64,000 nt of DNA from Diprion similis (lineage: Eukaryota; Arthropoda; Insecta; Hymenoptera; Diprionidae), in contig NC_060109.1 of assembly GCF_021155765.1 (NCBI RefSeq), positions 5,729,001-5,793,000 on the forward strand, read 5' to 3'. Made by a program: the position numbers and the translations under genes. The stretch's first letter is position 1, and each line of letters opens with the position of its first letter. Shown piece by piece: positions 35,539-47,479 of this stretch. The notes beneath the pieces are model-generated. The model worked only from the letters and a program-made list of their open reading frames with translations. It ran no database searches and was not told the origin of the DNA.

Positions 35539-38500
35539 TCACTCATCGGTAGGTGCTGCGTTATTAGTCACAGTTTCAGGTTTTTTCTTCATTTTCCTTT
35601 CCAACCGTTTCCCCTCCCAATCCTTCGTACTGTTTATAACAGATCCGATAGTATCGTAGAATTTTCTATCATTCACCGGAGAGTTTTTTGGGTTTCTTCC
35701 ATATTCCTTCGTAACAACTTCTGAAATAGATCATGATGTAAAAGACGCTTTCATATTGCATGTGAAGGTAAAAATATGACATGGGGGGCATTATACCAGC
35801 AAAGAATTTGAAGCTTGAGAAAGTATTACCAGGTACTGTAAAAACTCAAATTTAGTACATAAAAATTAATCATTTCGCGAGTATGAAAACAGAAACCTTA
35901 TATACAGAGTTTTAAAAAATGTTGCAGTAATTCATGAACATGGCTATAGTGATGTAGGGTGACCAGCGACTGAACGTCCAAATGCATCGACAATTTAATT
36001 TGAATTAGCATGTCCCAGTGAAATTAATAAATTTTTTAAAATTCCGTGGGCCTTCCTTGTGAAATGGAAATCCCTAAGACGTTTAGATTTTCAAAAATCA
36101 ACCTGTTGCTGAACACCGTGAATGAATAATGTGACACGACAAGCAGTAGGGCGGGTTGACCTGAATATCATGATCCGTTACAATAGGAGGAGAGTCGAAA
36201 ATGACAACAAAAGAAAACACCTCCTTACCTTGTATGCAGGAACAGAAAGTTGTTGATTTGAAGACATGCTTCCCATCAACTTTCTTCACCGCTGTATAAC
36301 TTCGAATTAGATCTCTCGACATGTATTTTTTGATGATATAAGTGAGATGCGTACTAGAATTACTTTCGGATCAACCATAGGCGCAATCTCTCTTTTCTGG
36401 GGAAAAAATTGGTGCACCGTAAATGAGAGTCGAAACATGAACTAAGTTCAATATTCAAGAGATTTCATCCATGATCGTATGGTAACTCACCAGCTGCTGG
36501 CGGAAGTTTGTAATTTTCATTTTTTCATCGAATTCTTCAAAATATATGATATTTTGTAGAGGTAAATCTAAGTTGATGCTTTCAACTAGTGTTTCACAGT
36601 CTTGGTTTTCATTGTTTCGCTGCTGTGCATAATTTCCGCCATTGCTTAGATCAATTTTGGCCATGAACGAGTTAAGGCAAATTTTTAGTTCTCGGACCTC
36701 AGATGCTGTATCTTACTGCTGACGAGACAAACTCCGAAACAACTTTATCATAACGGTCTGAATATCTAAACATAGTATTCAAGTTATAAAAATATTCGAA
36801 TAGGCATATTATCAAAAATATTGACACAGGTACATGATAAACTTAGTACCGTCTCCCTCGAATTGTGCTGATACGTTTTCAGGGGGTCTGGGAATTTTTT
36901 TTTAATAAAGCATTTTCAGCCTGTTCTCCAGTAATAGCAGATTGCTTTGCAGGAGGTTTTAAGGAAGGCCTGTTGTCAGCCTTATCTGTATTACTAGTAG
37001 ACGATACCAGTGTAGTATTAGGTCGCTCAACCCTGGAAGTGCGTTTCTCTTGATGCAGTCCAGTCTTTGATTTCTTTATCTGTTGTCAAATTGAAAATAT
37101 GAATATATAACCCATACCACATAACAGTACTACATAGAGCTTAATATTTATTAAGAAGAAGAAATACCTCTGCTTTATTTGACAGTTTGGATTTCATAAG
37201 ATATTTCTTTGGAATCTTTTGCATATCCGAAGGAATACTTTCATCGGAACTCGAACAGCTGTCACTCAGAACTGTAAAGTGTACAAATAAAATCAATAGT
37301 TATTATTATTTATTACAGGGTGCCTAGTCAATTCTTCTCGCAGAATTCCGTGAAATTTTCTGGCTCTTTGTTTATGCACATTTAGAGCAATCCTCGAATC
37401 GTCAAAATCATACATTTAATCGCCAATTTCGTACATTTTGATTTGATGTAATTCAATTCCATTTAATTTGATCTTATTTAATTCAAATTATTTGTACTGA
37501 ATGTGTGTTGAGTTGAACGGGTATTGATTTGGATGTGTAAAACTATAAAACGTTCCGTAGAAAATTATTCTGTAGAATAATTCTGCTGTACAATAATTCA
37601 TGCAGGATTGTTTCTGAAGCGAATGTCGAATTTCTTTCTGTAGAAAAATAGTTCTATAGAAACGAGTCTGTAGAACATTTAGACATCTTCTCATACTACT
37701 GAATGCATGTGACAATCAACAAATATTCAATACACTTATAATCGTCAAGAAGAGAAGAAAAATTGTGACGGTGATAGCATCTCAATTTCATGGACAAGGC
37801 TTACGAAATCTGTAAATTCTGTAAAAATTTTCAGGTTTTCCAGACGAGTCGCCTTCCACTTAGGGATGAAGCGTAGTGTTCAAACTTTTTTTTCAGAAAT
37901 ATTGTTTTCAACACATGAGTTGGAGTAGTGAAGTTTATATTTACAAAACAAAGGTCAAAAGCCTAATTTCAAAAATGATTTGAATAACCCTTAAGAATTC
38001 GTTCTACGAATCAAAATGGATGAAAAAGGTTTTAGAAGGCAAATATGGCACAAACCAATTAATCACTTCAGGTACAGCCTTCTCAATTTTATTAGCAGTC
38101 AAAATGATGGAATAGTAAATTTACGTGAGGATTATTCAGTAAAAATATGTGGAACAGTAATTTTCCAAAGAGTAATTTTCTCAAAAAAATTCTCATACAT
38201 TTTTTTTTTCAATTAGGAACATAATCCATTGAGATGTACGTATTGGATTCAAAAAAGCCCACATGGAATTGTTTATTGTACATGATAGAACTTCTCTGTG
38301 AAATTATAAGTTGATCTTCTGAATAATTCTGGGGCAGGTTTAAAGTATCAAAATTTTTCAAACATTACATTCTCAGAAGAAAGGATGTTTTTGCGAACAA
38401 TTTATCAACTATTGTGCGGTAAAAGTGAGTAATATCTCAGAGGCTGTCACTTGGTAAGTAGTTGTTTCTATGGAAATACAAATAATGGACACACTAAACT

Positions 38501-38668
38501 AAATTGAGCATGAAATAATTAATGTGGAAAGAAAATTCGAGTTTTTATATGTATAGATAAAATATATGTAAATTGAGTGTAATTGATCGCAGGAACGAAA
38601 TCAATATTTTGGTTGTCTTTATCATCAATGAACTTGACCAACTTATAATCATTATTCTCAGATGCCAT
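35539..38668 (-). CDS. DUF4806-domain gene, six or more exons, inside the giant DNA element
   Basis: Function unknown. DUF4806 proteins are a large insect family. Exons in transcript order: first coding exon from ATG 38668 (after acceptor TTTTATCACAG) with the family-type start Y-K-L-V-K-F-I-D-D ... D-F-V-P; 37271-37168; 37079-36850; 36705-36491; 36396-36229; and the last, 35720 to the TGA at 35539-35541. Splice sites are good and phases mostly join, for example G|CA and G|AA. The DUF4806 core is L-P-L-Q-N ... F-R-Q-Q-L, then G-K-H-V-F-K-S-T-T-F, then Y-D-T-I-G-S-V-I ... D-W-E-G-K-R. Two one-base disturbances, in an A9 run near 36900 and near 36345, would break it unless they are errors. An exon may be missing between 37272 and 38600. 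Confidence 0.65.
37272..38599. other. Probable intron of the DUF4806 gene
   Basis: AT-rich. It contains repeated AATAATTC/TAGAA-type motifs around 37540-37680. No exon recognised, although family proteins usually have another conserved segment here. Confidence 0.4.
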
Positions 38669-39073
38669 CTGTGATAAAAATTAAAATTTTTTATACAAGG
38701 CTGAGAAAAACGAAACGCTAACAAATAGTAAATTCTTCTGTTTTCCAAAAGTCAATTCAAATTTTGAAGTGTAATTCTTTCACATGAAGCTAAAGCTTCA
38801 GAGCAGCTGAACGTGCTGAACTTCTTTTAAATAGGACGACGCGATAAAGATTTGTATCTATAATTCTAAAAATATTAGCTTTCTATAATATTTAGAAATT
38901 GCTTATCCATTGCCGGGATTTGTTGCCTCATTTTCATCAACGACAACACGTTTGGCTACTAACTCTGGATGGTAGCTTTAGCCTCATTTCTTTCACGTCT
39001 GTCCCAAGCCTAGAAGGTATCTACCAGTACCAAATGTACGGCTCTCTTAAGTATATGCCTGAACAAAACTTAC

Positions 39074-39335
39074 CTTGAGGTAATGCGTTGACCCGCGATG
39101 TTTGGCACGCGTTTGATGGAGATGACGAGGAGGTAACGCCGGGTGTAGAGTTTAGGCTTATGTATGTAAATGCCAATCGCACTGCATTAACTACTGCAAA
39201 TAACAAATACGTATTGACACACACTTGTAGGATTATAGGACGCAGCACGCGATACTTGGCGGCACAGATCTTAGGGGTACTAAGTGCGTCAGGCGATGTC
39301 CTGGGATGTAAGCGTCGCAGTGAAGTTGGGAGCAA
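39074..39335 (-). other. Possible 5' non-coding exon of the DUF4806 gene
   Basis: The minus strand has a strong donor (CCTCAAG|GTAAGT) at 39073. The next good acceptor is directly before the ATG at 38668, giving an intron of about 405 bp. The exon's upstream limit is unknown. Its minus-strand frame has no recognised domain. Confidence 0.35.
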
Positions 39336-39827
39336 TTCGCTTCATCTCATGCACACAGCGAGTCAAGTTGAATGTGAGTAAACCAATCATATGAAAGATA
39401 GATGAGAAAACAATTATTTTCTCGCTAAAGCTTCTGTCTGATTGGCCAACACAAATTCGATTTTGCTTGAATCGACTTGCTGCCAATTTCACTGTGATGC
39501 TTATGCGATGCGTCGAGACAAACGAATTTTTTCAATGTCGATCATCCGAGAAACGCTTACGTGATTGCGTGGCCAGCGTAATGAAAACTTTCGGTCGACC
39601 ACGATAATGTAAATATGTATTTACGTACATATATGGGGCATTCCATGCCCAGCCGGCTTATGATTTTCCCTCACCATTTCTCATTTGATACGCAATTTTT
39701 TATAATGTTGTTTTTCCCTCTTTATAAAATGGTTCCGGATTTGTTTTCTCAAACTGTTATTTAATTATAAATTAAATTTGAGGCTTGTCAGCTATGGGGG
39801 ACAGAGGGGATCGGTTTCGGCCGGTTC

Positions 39828-39861
<34 letters not shown>

Positions 39862-41149
39862 ACCGCCAAGCCGTTCTGCGTATCGCACAAAGTAAATTGA
39901 AACTGACGCTTTTACTTATGTTTTTGTTCAGAGCTGAAAAAAGATACGATTAATCAATCTGCTTCAAACTTATAAGACTCATTTGAAAGTATTTGTTTCT
40001 CATGATAGATTTTTTTTTAGGCTTTCAAACAGACTTCTTCTGATTTCGATGTTGCGAACACCATTCTCTCATAAGACCGCGTATATAAGAATTCAACTTT
40101 AAAAATTAATTCGTGGAAAACAACGAGGTCAAATGTCTTGAAATTTTTACTGAAATCGCGTCTGCATTGGATGAGGATCTCAGTATATAAATTGTCAAAT
40201 AATTCTAGAAGAATTGATTTTACTGACAAACCTCCTCAAAATTTGCACTTCTTTTTCACATTCTGGGAAAATGGTGGAAAAGTGTATTTTGTATCCTGGC
40301 TCTTAAATTTTTTCTTTTGAATGAGTTCAACAGTCATAATCGCCTACAATAAGATATCTAAAAAATATATGCCTTTGAGGATTAGAGTGTATGCGCAGAG
40401 AACCTTTGGCTGTAAGATATTGCGAAAAGACAGCAAAAGGTTTTCTGTGTATACACAAGAGTGGTTTTTTTTTTGCAATTTTTTTTCGGCTACTACCACT
40501 TTTTCGGTCATGTTTTGACGAAACAGAAATTCTCCATTAATATTCGGCAAATTCTACACTGTAGAGCATATAATTTCACTTTCCCCAAATAATAATGCAG
40601 ATTTTCTGTGTCATCTTGCAAAAATAAATTTTTTCTATATTATTCAAGTGCAAAATGTTAATGATGACAGCGTGACCTCCAAATGTTGACAGATCGTACT
40701 CTGGCTCTGTGACGTTCATTTTTTTGTTCCAAACATGACGGAGAAAGTGGTAGGAGCAGGAAAAAAAAAACACCATTTTTTCGGACAAACATATAATTTA
40801 CAACTATAATCTAAAAATTGCCAGACAATGGTGAAATATGATATTATAATCGTTTTTACTGACAAGAAACTGAAATCCAGGATTTTATAAAAATCTGTAC
40901 AGTTTGCCCCTTGATGTAAATTTTTTTTATGAGATTATGGTACTTACCTAAAAGAAGCTTTCCATCGTCAGTCGGATTTTAGGTTAAAGTTCATCTTTAT
41001 CAGATCTTGGTGCTTCGATTATTCAAATTATTTTGAGTTTTAAAGAGGTCTTTTAGACAAGATTTAATATTGATTATGGGATATCACTTTTACAGTATTG
41101 CACTTCCTTGGATATTAATTGTTATTACTATTTGGTGTATTTTATTTAT
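39336..41149. other. Interior of the giant element without a supported gene
   Basis: Non-coding. The plus-strand frame at 39088-39381 overlaps the putative 5' exon and has no motif. A 31-base C run is at 39830-39860. Confidence 0.45.
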
Positions 41150-43474
41150 TTATAAATGGAGGAGAGGCATCGCATAAACCTTCTTTCTCCCAGATTCATC
41201 GTTGACGCTTAATACAACCATTTTAAGAGAAACACAGCGCAGAAGACAATGAGTTGGCCTGGTGTGTTGTTGCACTGTCCCTAATTCCCACATGTCAAGA
41301 GTTTTTGAATTACATGGGTATTCAAACATCGGATTTATTTTTTTCAAAACTGATCCAGTGATTTCAATATCATTTAAATCACCATTTGGGGGAATATACA
41401 TGTTGGTAATCTGCAACAACTTGCCATTTTGAAGTTGAACAACATTATCCGGAGCACTGATGGCAATTATAGCCTCTTTCCACTTCAATCTTTTCACAGG
41501 AGTAATCTCAGTTGATGAACGACAAAGTTTTCTCAAAATTGTGACAGGAGCTGGTAAGGTTACTTTTTTGTTATCAGCAAAAAACGATTCATGCAAACGA
41601 CGACACAACTGAGCCAAAGGCCTGCGACCGCTCCAAAGCACCTTCTTTATCTTCCCCAAGGCATTTTCAAGTGGAAATGCTGTAACTTCGCTCAAAGAAC
41701 ATCCCATATTTTTTACATCGACTGCAAGATGAATCAAACTATGCATATTCAATACCTGGCTGGTTTTTTCATAAAGGTGTTGTGCTGCTGAAACGAAACT
41801 CCTCAAGTACATGTTCGCATGTTTGTTATATTTCATAGCTAATTTTTTTGAACAAAGTATTCTGCAAGACACAGAGAAGAGTAGAAAATGCTTGTACAGT
41901 CTCTCTGATAAAATTTTTTTCAAAACAACTGGGCCGCCGAACAGTAAAAAAATTCTGAATTCCGTCGCTTTCCATTTCGAAACGTCAAATATCGATCTTG
42001 TTGTTCGTTGAAATTCAGCGGGTATTTGAGACTGGAGACTAACCAATCGTTGCGACAAAAGAAGTTTGCTTCGAAAACTCAATTTTGTGCTCAAAGTACC
42101 TTTTAGCCAACAGTCGATTAGTAATTTTTTCATTATGTCCAAGCAGCACAGATGCATGAAATCCAGCACAAATAGAAATATCATATTAATGGACGGTCAA
42201 ATTAGAGTCAATGGAGACAAACCGGTGTGATGCTGTGGATTATCTCTATTTCTGAATGTTTCGTCACTTCTTTCATCACACTGAAGAGAAGTATATACTT
42301 TTCGGCCCTTACAATGGTCTCCCTTCACAGTACAACGTTCACATGCGTAATACCCTCCATGGTTTTTAATACATTTCACAAATGAGCGTGCAGGTCTATC
42401 ACAGATAAAACATACAATGTGTACTCTAAACTGCCTGCCATTTATAACAATACCTGCCTCTAATAGCCCATTAATTTCCTCAATGAAAGTGCCCAATTAT
42501 TCATTCACATCCTTCGGTTTTTGAACACCTGAATATATAGTCACTGGAAAAGGTTTGTATATATCTGGTTGAAATTGAATTTTGCATAATGTGGGCCAGA
42601 ACTGTCTGGAACTTGATTTGTACAGAGGCAGGCCATCAATATTAAATTGCAGATGAAGCACTTCATCTTCTTCATGTAAAGCTGTATTAACAGTTCTCTG
42701 AAGATGTTTTGCTATTCCAAAATACACAAATTCTCCAATACTCGAACCATCTGTACCTTCAAAATTCTGGATATGATAATCTGCTAATGCTGTTTTCAGA
42801 AATGTCTTCGAACAAGCTGGCAGTTCTGGCAACAATCTTCTTCTGAGAATAGCAAGTAAACTATCCAACTGTGTTTGAGGGATGTTTGAATTTATAGCCC
42901 AATTTCGAAGCTGTGTCACGTCGTCCCATTCTTCTTCTTCTGCAGGGAAATCATCAAAGACCTGATTTTCTTCACTTACTAATTCATCATCGGAATCATT
43001 GTTGCCTTCGGAATTTGATAGATTTTGTTCATCGGATTCTTCAGCAACCCCAGGTTCTTCTTCCGTTAATTGATAAAGCTGTTCAGCCTCATCCATTGCA
43101 TTACTTTCATTGAAACCAGAAACCTCACTTATTAAGTCATCATCAGAATCAGCATTGCCATAAACATTTGCTAGATTTTCTTCATCAGATTCTTCAGCAA
43201 CGCCGGGTTCTTCTTCCGTTAATTGATAAAGCTGTTCAGCCTCATCCATTGCATCCAAGGCCTCGCTGTCATTTACACCTATTTCGTTGAAACTTGGGGC
43301 TTTGTTACTGTCATTTGCGACTATTTCGTGCCCAGCAATTTCTATTTTTGAATTGGAATCGGTTATATTCATTAATTGATTATCATTTTGTAGGTTAATT
43401 TTTTGACTAACGTATCTAAATCGTCGCACTCGCAATTGCGTTAATCGCCGTTTTCTACTCTCCCTATCGCTCAT
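41150..43474 (-). pseudogene. Tnp2/CMC-like transposase of the giant DNA element
   Basis: One frame of 775 codons from ATG 43474 to the stop at 41150, interrupted only by TAA (42497-42499) and TGA (42185-42187, between the codons for L-T-L-I and P-S-I-N-M). The N-terminus is Arg-rich, then very acidic with two copies of a 43-residue repeat (residues 74-116 and 125-167). Family motifs follow: F-N-I-D-G-L-P-L-Y-K-S-S (first catalytic region), C-D-R-P-A-R-S-F-V-K-C and G-G-Y-Y-A-C-E-R-C (zinc-binding), D-F-M-H-L-C-C-L (second Asp region), W-K-A-T-E-F-R-I-F-L and G-P-V-V-L. This is the transposase-domain protein family of arthropod CMC/EnSpm-like elements. Confidence 0.75.
42971..43252 (-). repeat. 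Two-copy 153-bp tandem repeat in the transposase N-terminus
   Basis: Residues A-M-D-E-A-E-Q-L-Y-Q-L-T-E-E-E-P-G-V-A onward occur at residue 75 and again at residue 126, a 51-codon period. The repeated DNA lies at about 43252-43124 and 43099-42971. Highly acidic. Confidence 0.85.
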
Positions 43475-45340
43475 GCTTTCACCTGATAGTCTTCAGATAT
43501 TGTCTGAATTGATTTCGATCACTACTGTGCACTTATAACACGCTACGTTAGTGGAAAATTCTGGAACAATCGTGTAAACTGTCAACTTCCGAATAAGCGT
43601 TGCTCGTTCGATTCGAGTTTCACCGGTTCTGCCCACTGATCTGTACTATACACTGAATAGGGTACGCACGGTCTTTTAGCCGCTGCTATGACTGTAGACA
43701 CATTATGGCGGCAAATTTGAACGGCAGTAGCTGAACTACGCGTATTATATCAGCTTTAAAAATTGAGTAATTACTAATTTGAATCGTATTAATGTATAAT
43801 CATTATCTGTGAGCATGATTTGTTACGTATTGATGAAAAAATTAGTTTAACAATTGCACGGTAAATTTTATTGCGGGGAAATGGAATACCGGATGAAAAA
43901 GAATGTTAATTTTTCAATTATATAAAATTGTTGTTGCAAAAATATAATGAAAATAAAATGTTCACGCATATCGATATTTTTTTTATCATATATCGATATT
44001 AGCATCTTCGACAATATCGGAATATCGATGTAGTTTTAAGAATGTCGACTCTCAATATTTGTATTTTTAATTTCATGGCTCGCAAATCGTGACATTAGAA
44101 TTTCGTAAGATGACGATCGCGTTTTGGTCACGAAATCAAAATTCAGCGTTCGGAGCCCGCGCCGCGCGTGAGTCTTACTTTATAACAATTTCCGGTTTTG
44201 ACGGATACAGTACTACAGACTAGGGCCTACTGTATAGTAGTCTGTATGCTTTACGTAAAACTTAAATAAAGACATGAAAATATAATTTCATTTTTGTTTT
44301 TAATTTTTTTTTTTAATATATCGGGTTAAGAATATTGATATTTTCAACATCGATATTTTTATACCGATATTCTTAATATCGATATTTTTATGAGATATCG
44401 ATATCCTACTGTCACGCAGTAAACAGAAGAAGTATGAAGAAAATACGCATTTGTGTTTCGCAGGTCTTGACTGGCCGTGTGTCATCGGCGAATCAAAACC
44501 GACGAGACGAAGAAGACTCAAAGCATATTTGTCATTATAAGGAAAATATGTAGTATATGATTCCTTTTCTAATTTTCTTTTCAATTTTTTGAGTACAATT
44601 TTTATATTTGGATAGCTTCTTGAAGTCCACTTAAAATCATATTTTTTTTTACAAAAACTAGCTATGTTCCATACGTCGCAATACTTTATCATTCTTTTAA
44701 ACTTTATACCTGAAAGCCGAGATTTTTCTAGTAATAATTTCAAATTATTTGCCGACCTTGCAATCTCGCGTGAAGCACGTTTAATTCAATGAATATCTGT
44801 GAATAATAATCCTGATTTTGAACTCCTCTTTTTACTTACGATGAAACAGTAGACAATTGGAGAAAAAGTATACATACCTATGTATATTAAAGAACATAAA
44901 AGGACAAGTTTTATTTCCAAATCTTGATCATATTGAATATCAATCACATGAGAGATTATATATCATTGCCATATCCCACTGCAAATTCGAGATTTTAACC
45001 GAAAAAGTCTCAGCTTTTAGATGCACTATAGTCCTTCAAAAGAATATACTAGTGCTTGCGGCGCAGTGAATAGCTATTTATAGATAAAAAACGTGTTTTT
45101 AGGTAGATTCCGAGAAGCTATCCAAAAATAACAACCATGTTCGAAAATTTGTATTTTTATGAGAAAGTATTTTTCATAAAGATACACTAAAAGTTCGCTA
45201 TTCATTTTATCCAAGAAAATTCGCTACCTGACTTGTGTTCGTTTTCCCAACCTCGTAGATAATATTCGAAGACCAAATGTCCGGAAACCACCAGTGAGTA
45301 CTGGACTCTGCGAGGAAACATTTATGTGGCATTTCTGTTA
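43475..45340. other. Interior of the giant element without a supported gene
   Basis: 43960-44410 is crowded with ATATCGATATT-like palindromic motifs, more than ten in about 450 bp. A 9-bp-stem palindrome (TACAGACTA/TAGTCTGTA) is near 44211-44245. The open frames at 44300-44743 and 44857-45069 show no motif. Confidence 0.45.
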
Positions 45341-45709
45341 TTAGCGTAGCCTGATGAGGCTGTAATCAGGAATGCCCTAATACGGCTGTGGTAGCGTGAG
45401 CCTGATAAGGGCCCCGTCAGGCAAGCCTTGATAAGGACAGCCTGTCCCAGGCCTGATCAGGATGATGATGGGCGAGCCCTGATGTTACATTCCTTAGCGT
45501 AGTCTGATCAGGCTCTAATCAGGAATACCCTAATACGGCTGTGGTAGCGTGAGTCTGATGAGGGCCCCGTCAGGCGAGCCGTGATAGGGACAGCCTGTCC
45601 CGGGCCTGATCAGGGCTATGTCGAGCTTGCCTTAGTCAGGTATACCGTACGTAATCCTGATCAGGCCCAGATGGTTCATCAGGCATGCCTGATTCAATTT
45701 CTACTCGGG
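45341..45709. repeat. Right subterminal region: tandem 153-bp repeats with TGATCAGG motifs, and TIR
   Basis: The unit starting TTAGCGTAG at 45341 recurs at 45494 (period 153 bp). Both contain CTAATACGGCTGTGGTAGCGTGAG and GGGCCCCGTCAGGC-type blocks plus several CTGATCAGG copies. The outermost 14 bp are the inverted terminal repeat. Confidence 0.8.
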
Positions 45710-45711
45710 TC

Positions 45712-47479
45712 GTCCGTTAAAACCAATTTGAACATATCTTTCAGAATCGGACAGTTCATACAATGTGCACCAGCCGAACCATACAACGTATTCACCTTTA
45801 ATCACAACCGGGGAATCTATTACGAACACATACAGAATCTACGAACGTACAACGACGAATGGAAATTGATTAACTATATACGCTTGGACAACCTGACTGG
45901 TAAACTAGAAAAAATAAAGCAATATGTAACAATTATTGACCAAGTATGCGAATCTGATCCAAATTATTGTAGAATCAACGAACATATAAAATTGCTACAA
46001 AGCCGCGTGAACACAATTACTTATTATCAAAATCAACTAGGCCCATTAATTGGCGACCACATCACCCCAACCAATCATCAATCTAATACTCAAAATTTCG
46101 AAAGATACAAACGAACAGCACCGCTCAACTTCATAGGCTCAGTCAGCAAAACCTTGTTCGGAACATTAGATGAAAACGACGCGGAATACTACAACAAACA
46201 AATCAATAGACTATTTAATGATACCGACTACATAGCCACACTATTGAGTAACCAAACACTAATTATAAAATCAACACTAGGCGCGCAACAAATACACATT
46301 AACGATTTGACCTCTAAAGTAAACCAAGTCGAGACACAAATCAAAGCGTTGGAAACTAAAACAATAGCACTACACACCCCATTAACTAAAGATGTCTTTC
46401 TCCATTCCCTTACAGAACACGTACTCCAGTTAGACCAATACACTAACGAATACGAACTTGACCTGAACGTTCTAATTGATGCCATACTTTTCGCTAAACA
46501 GGGAATTATTCACCCAAGAATCATCACCCCAGAACAGATCGTATCCTCTGTAAGAGACATTCAAAGTACACACCCAATGATACATTTTCCTCTACCTCTA
46601 GAGAACAAATACGCGTCAGAATTAATTAGATTATGCAAACTCCAAATTATTTACACACACAACAAGCTCATTAACATAATTGCAATCCCGCTACTTAATG
46701 AAAACATTTTTAACATCTACCGATTGATCCCCATTCCCGTGAGACAGCATTACGACATGACCAACAACAAGTTCGCATATATAAAGCCCAGCAGCAGCTA
46801 CGTAGCAATCGCCCGCGATAGAAGTTTATACTTTCAATTAATAGAAACAAAATTTAACCAATGCATACTATCACTAGAATCTTACATCTGTAAACAAAAT
46901 CAACCATTATTCCACACCAGTAATCACATCATTTGTGAAGTCGGTCTACTTATTAACCCTACAAGTACGGACCTCTCAACCTGCGACGTAAGACTTGGTA
47001 CATTTGACGGCTCATATTGGATTGAATTAGTAACATCTAATTCCTGGATTTATTCGCTAATAAAACCCGAAATAACACACGTTATATGCGGAAAAGATAA
47101 CCCTATCCAAGTCAAAATATGCGACTACGGAATCTTTGAAATCGGCAGTAAATGCACCGGCACTTCCAACACTATCACACTACTAACTAACAACTACTAC
47201 AGTTCAGTAACAACTACCCATTCATTTTCGCCTAAATTTACTCTAAATATATCCACAATTTACAATATTATTGTACCAGAAGACTCTACTAACATTTCCG
47301 ACATTACAGTAACCACTCTCAACAAAAACCCCCTCCTCAAATCCGAAGACTTATCCTACAACGGCCTGACCTTCGACGATATTATAGAACAGGCTAACGA
47401 AATCAGAAATCACGAACGCTATAGAATTCCTACAACACTTCCAACATCTAACACAAGATCTCAAACGCCCGCTACATAA
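45712..47479 (+). CDS. RE1 envelope (baculovirus F / errantivirus Env-like fusion protein)
   Basis: Membrane-fusion glycoprotein of the insect errantivirus/baculovirus F type. The frame is open from before the giant element's end; the RE1-derived part starts at 45712. A furin-type site R-Y-K-R lies at 46103-46114, followed by a hydrophobic/Gly stretch with the family pattern F-I-G-S-V-S-K-T-L-F-G-T-L. A long heptad-like helix comes next, then a Cys-containing ectodomain (C-I-L-S-L-E-S-Y-I-C, S-T-C-D-V). I see no signal peptide in the remaining frame. In errantiviruses the first codons can come from an upstream exon. I also see no hydrophobic membrane anchor before the TAA at 47477-47479, so the protein is probably truncated. 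Confidence 0.78.
45725..45744 (+). promoter_or_regulatory. Splice acceptor of the RE1 env subgenomic RNA
   Basis: TTTGAACATATCTTTCAG followed by AATCGG, a good 3' splice site just before the conserved env sequence. Errantivirus env is expressed from a spliced RNA. The acceptor lies 35 bp right of the giant element's end. Confidence 0.5.

Larger units (their letters stand above)
31766..45709. mobile_element. Giant (13.9 kb) CMC/CACTA-like DNA transposon inserted in RE1
   Basis: The ends are perfect 14-bp inverted repeats, CCCGAGTAGAAATT at 31766 and its reverse complement ending at 45709. A 2-bp TC lies outside each end (31764-31765 and 45710-45711). About 600 bp inside the left end and 370 bp inside the right end are packed with TGATCAGG/CTGATCAGGC-type subterminal repeats, as CACTA-group elements have. 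The interior holds a Tnp2-like transposase pseudogene (41150-43474) and a DUF4806 gene (35539-39074). RE1 integrase lies directly left and RE1 env directly right. The superfamily call is inference from transposase type and end structure. Confidence 0.75.

Noticed and set aside
39088..39381. 97-codon plus-strand frame
   Set aside because: No domain. The opposite strand has a strong splice donor, so a minus-strand exon is more likely.
44857..45069. 70-codon plus-strand frame near the right end of the giant element
   Set aside because: No motif and AT-rich codon use. It looks like chance.
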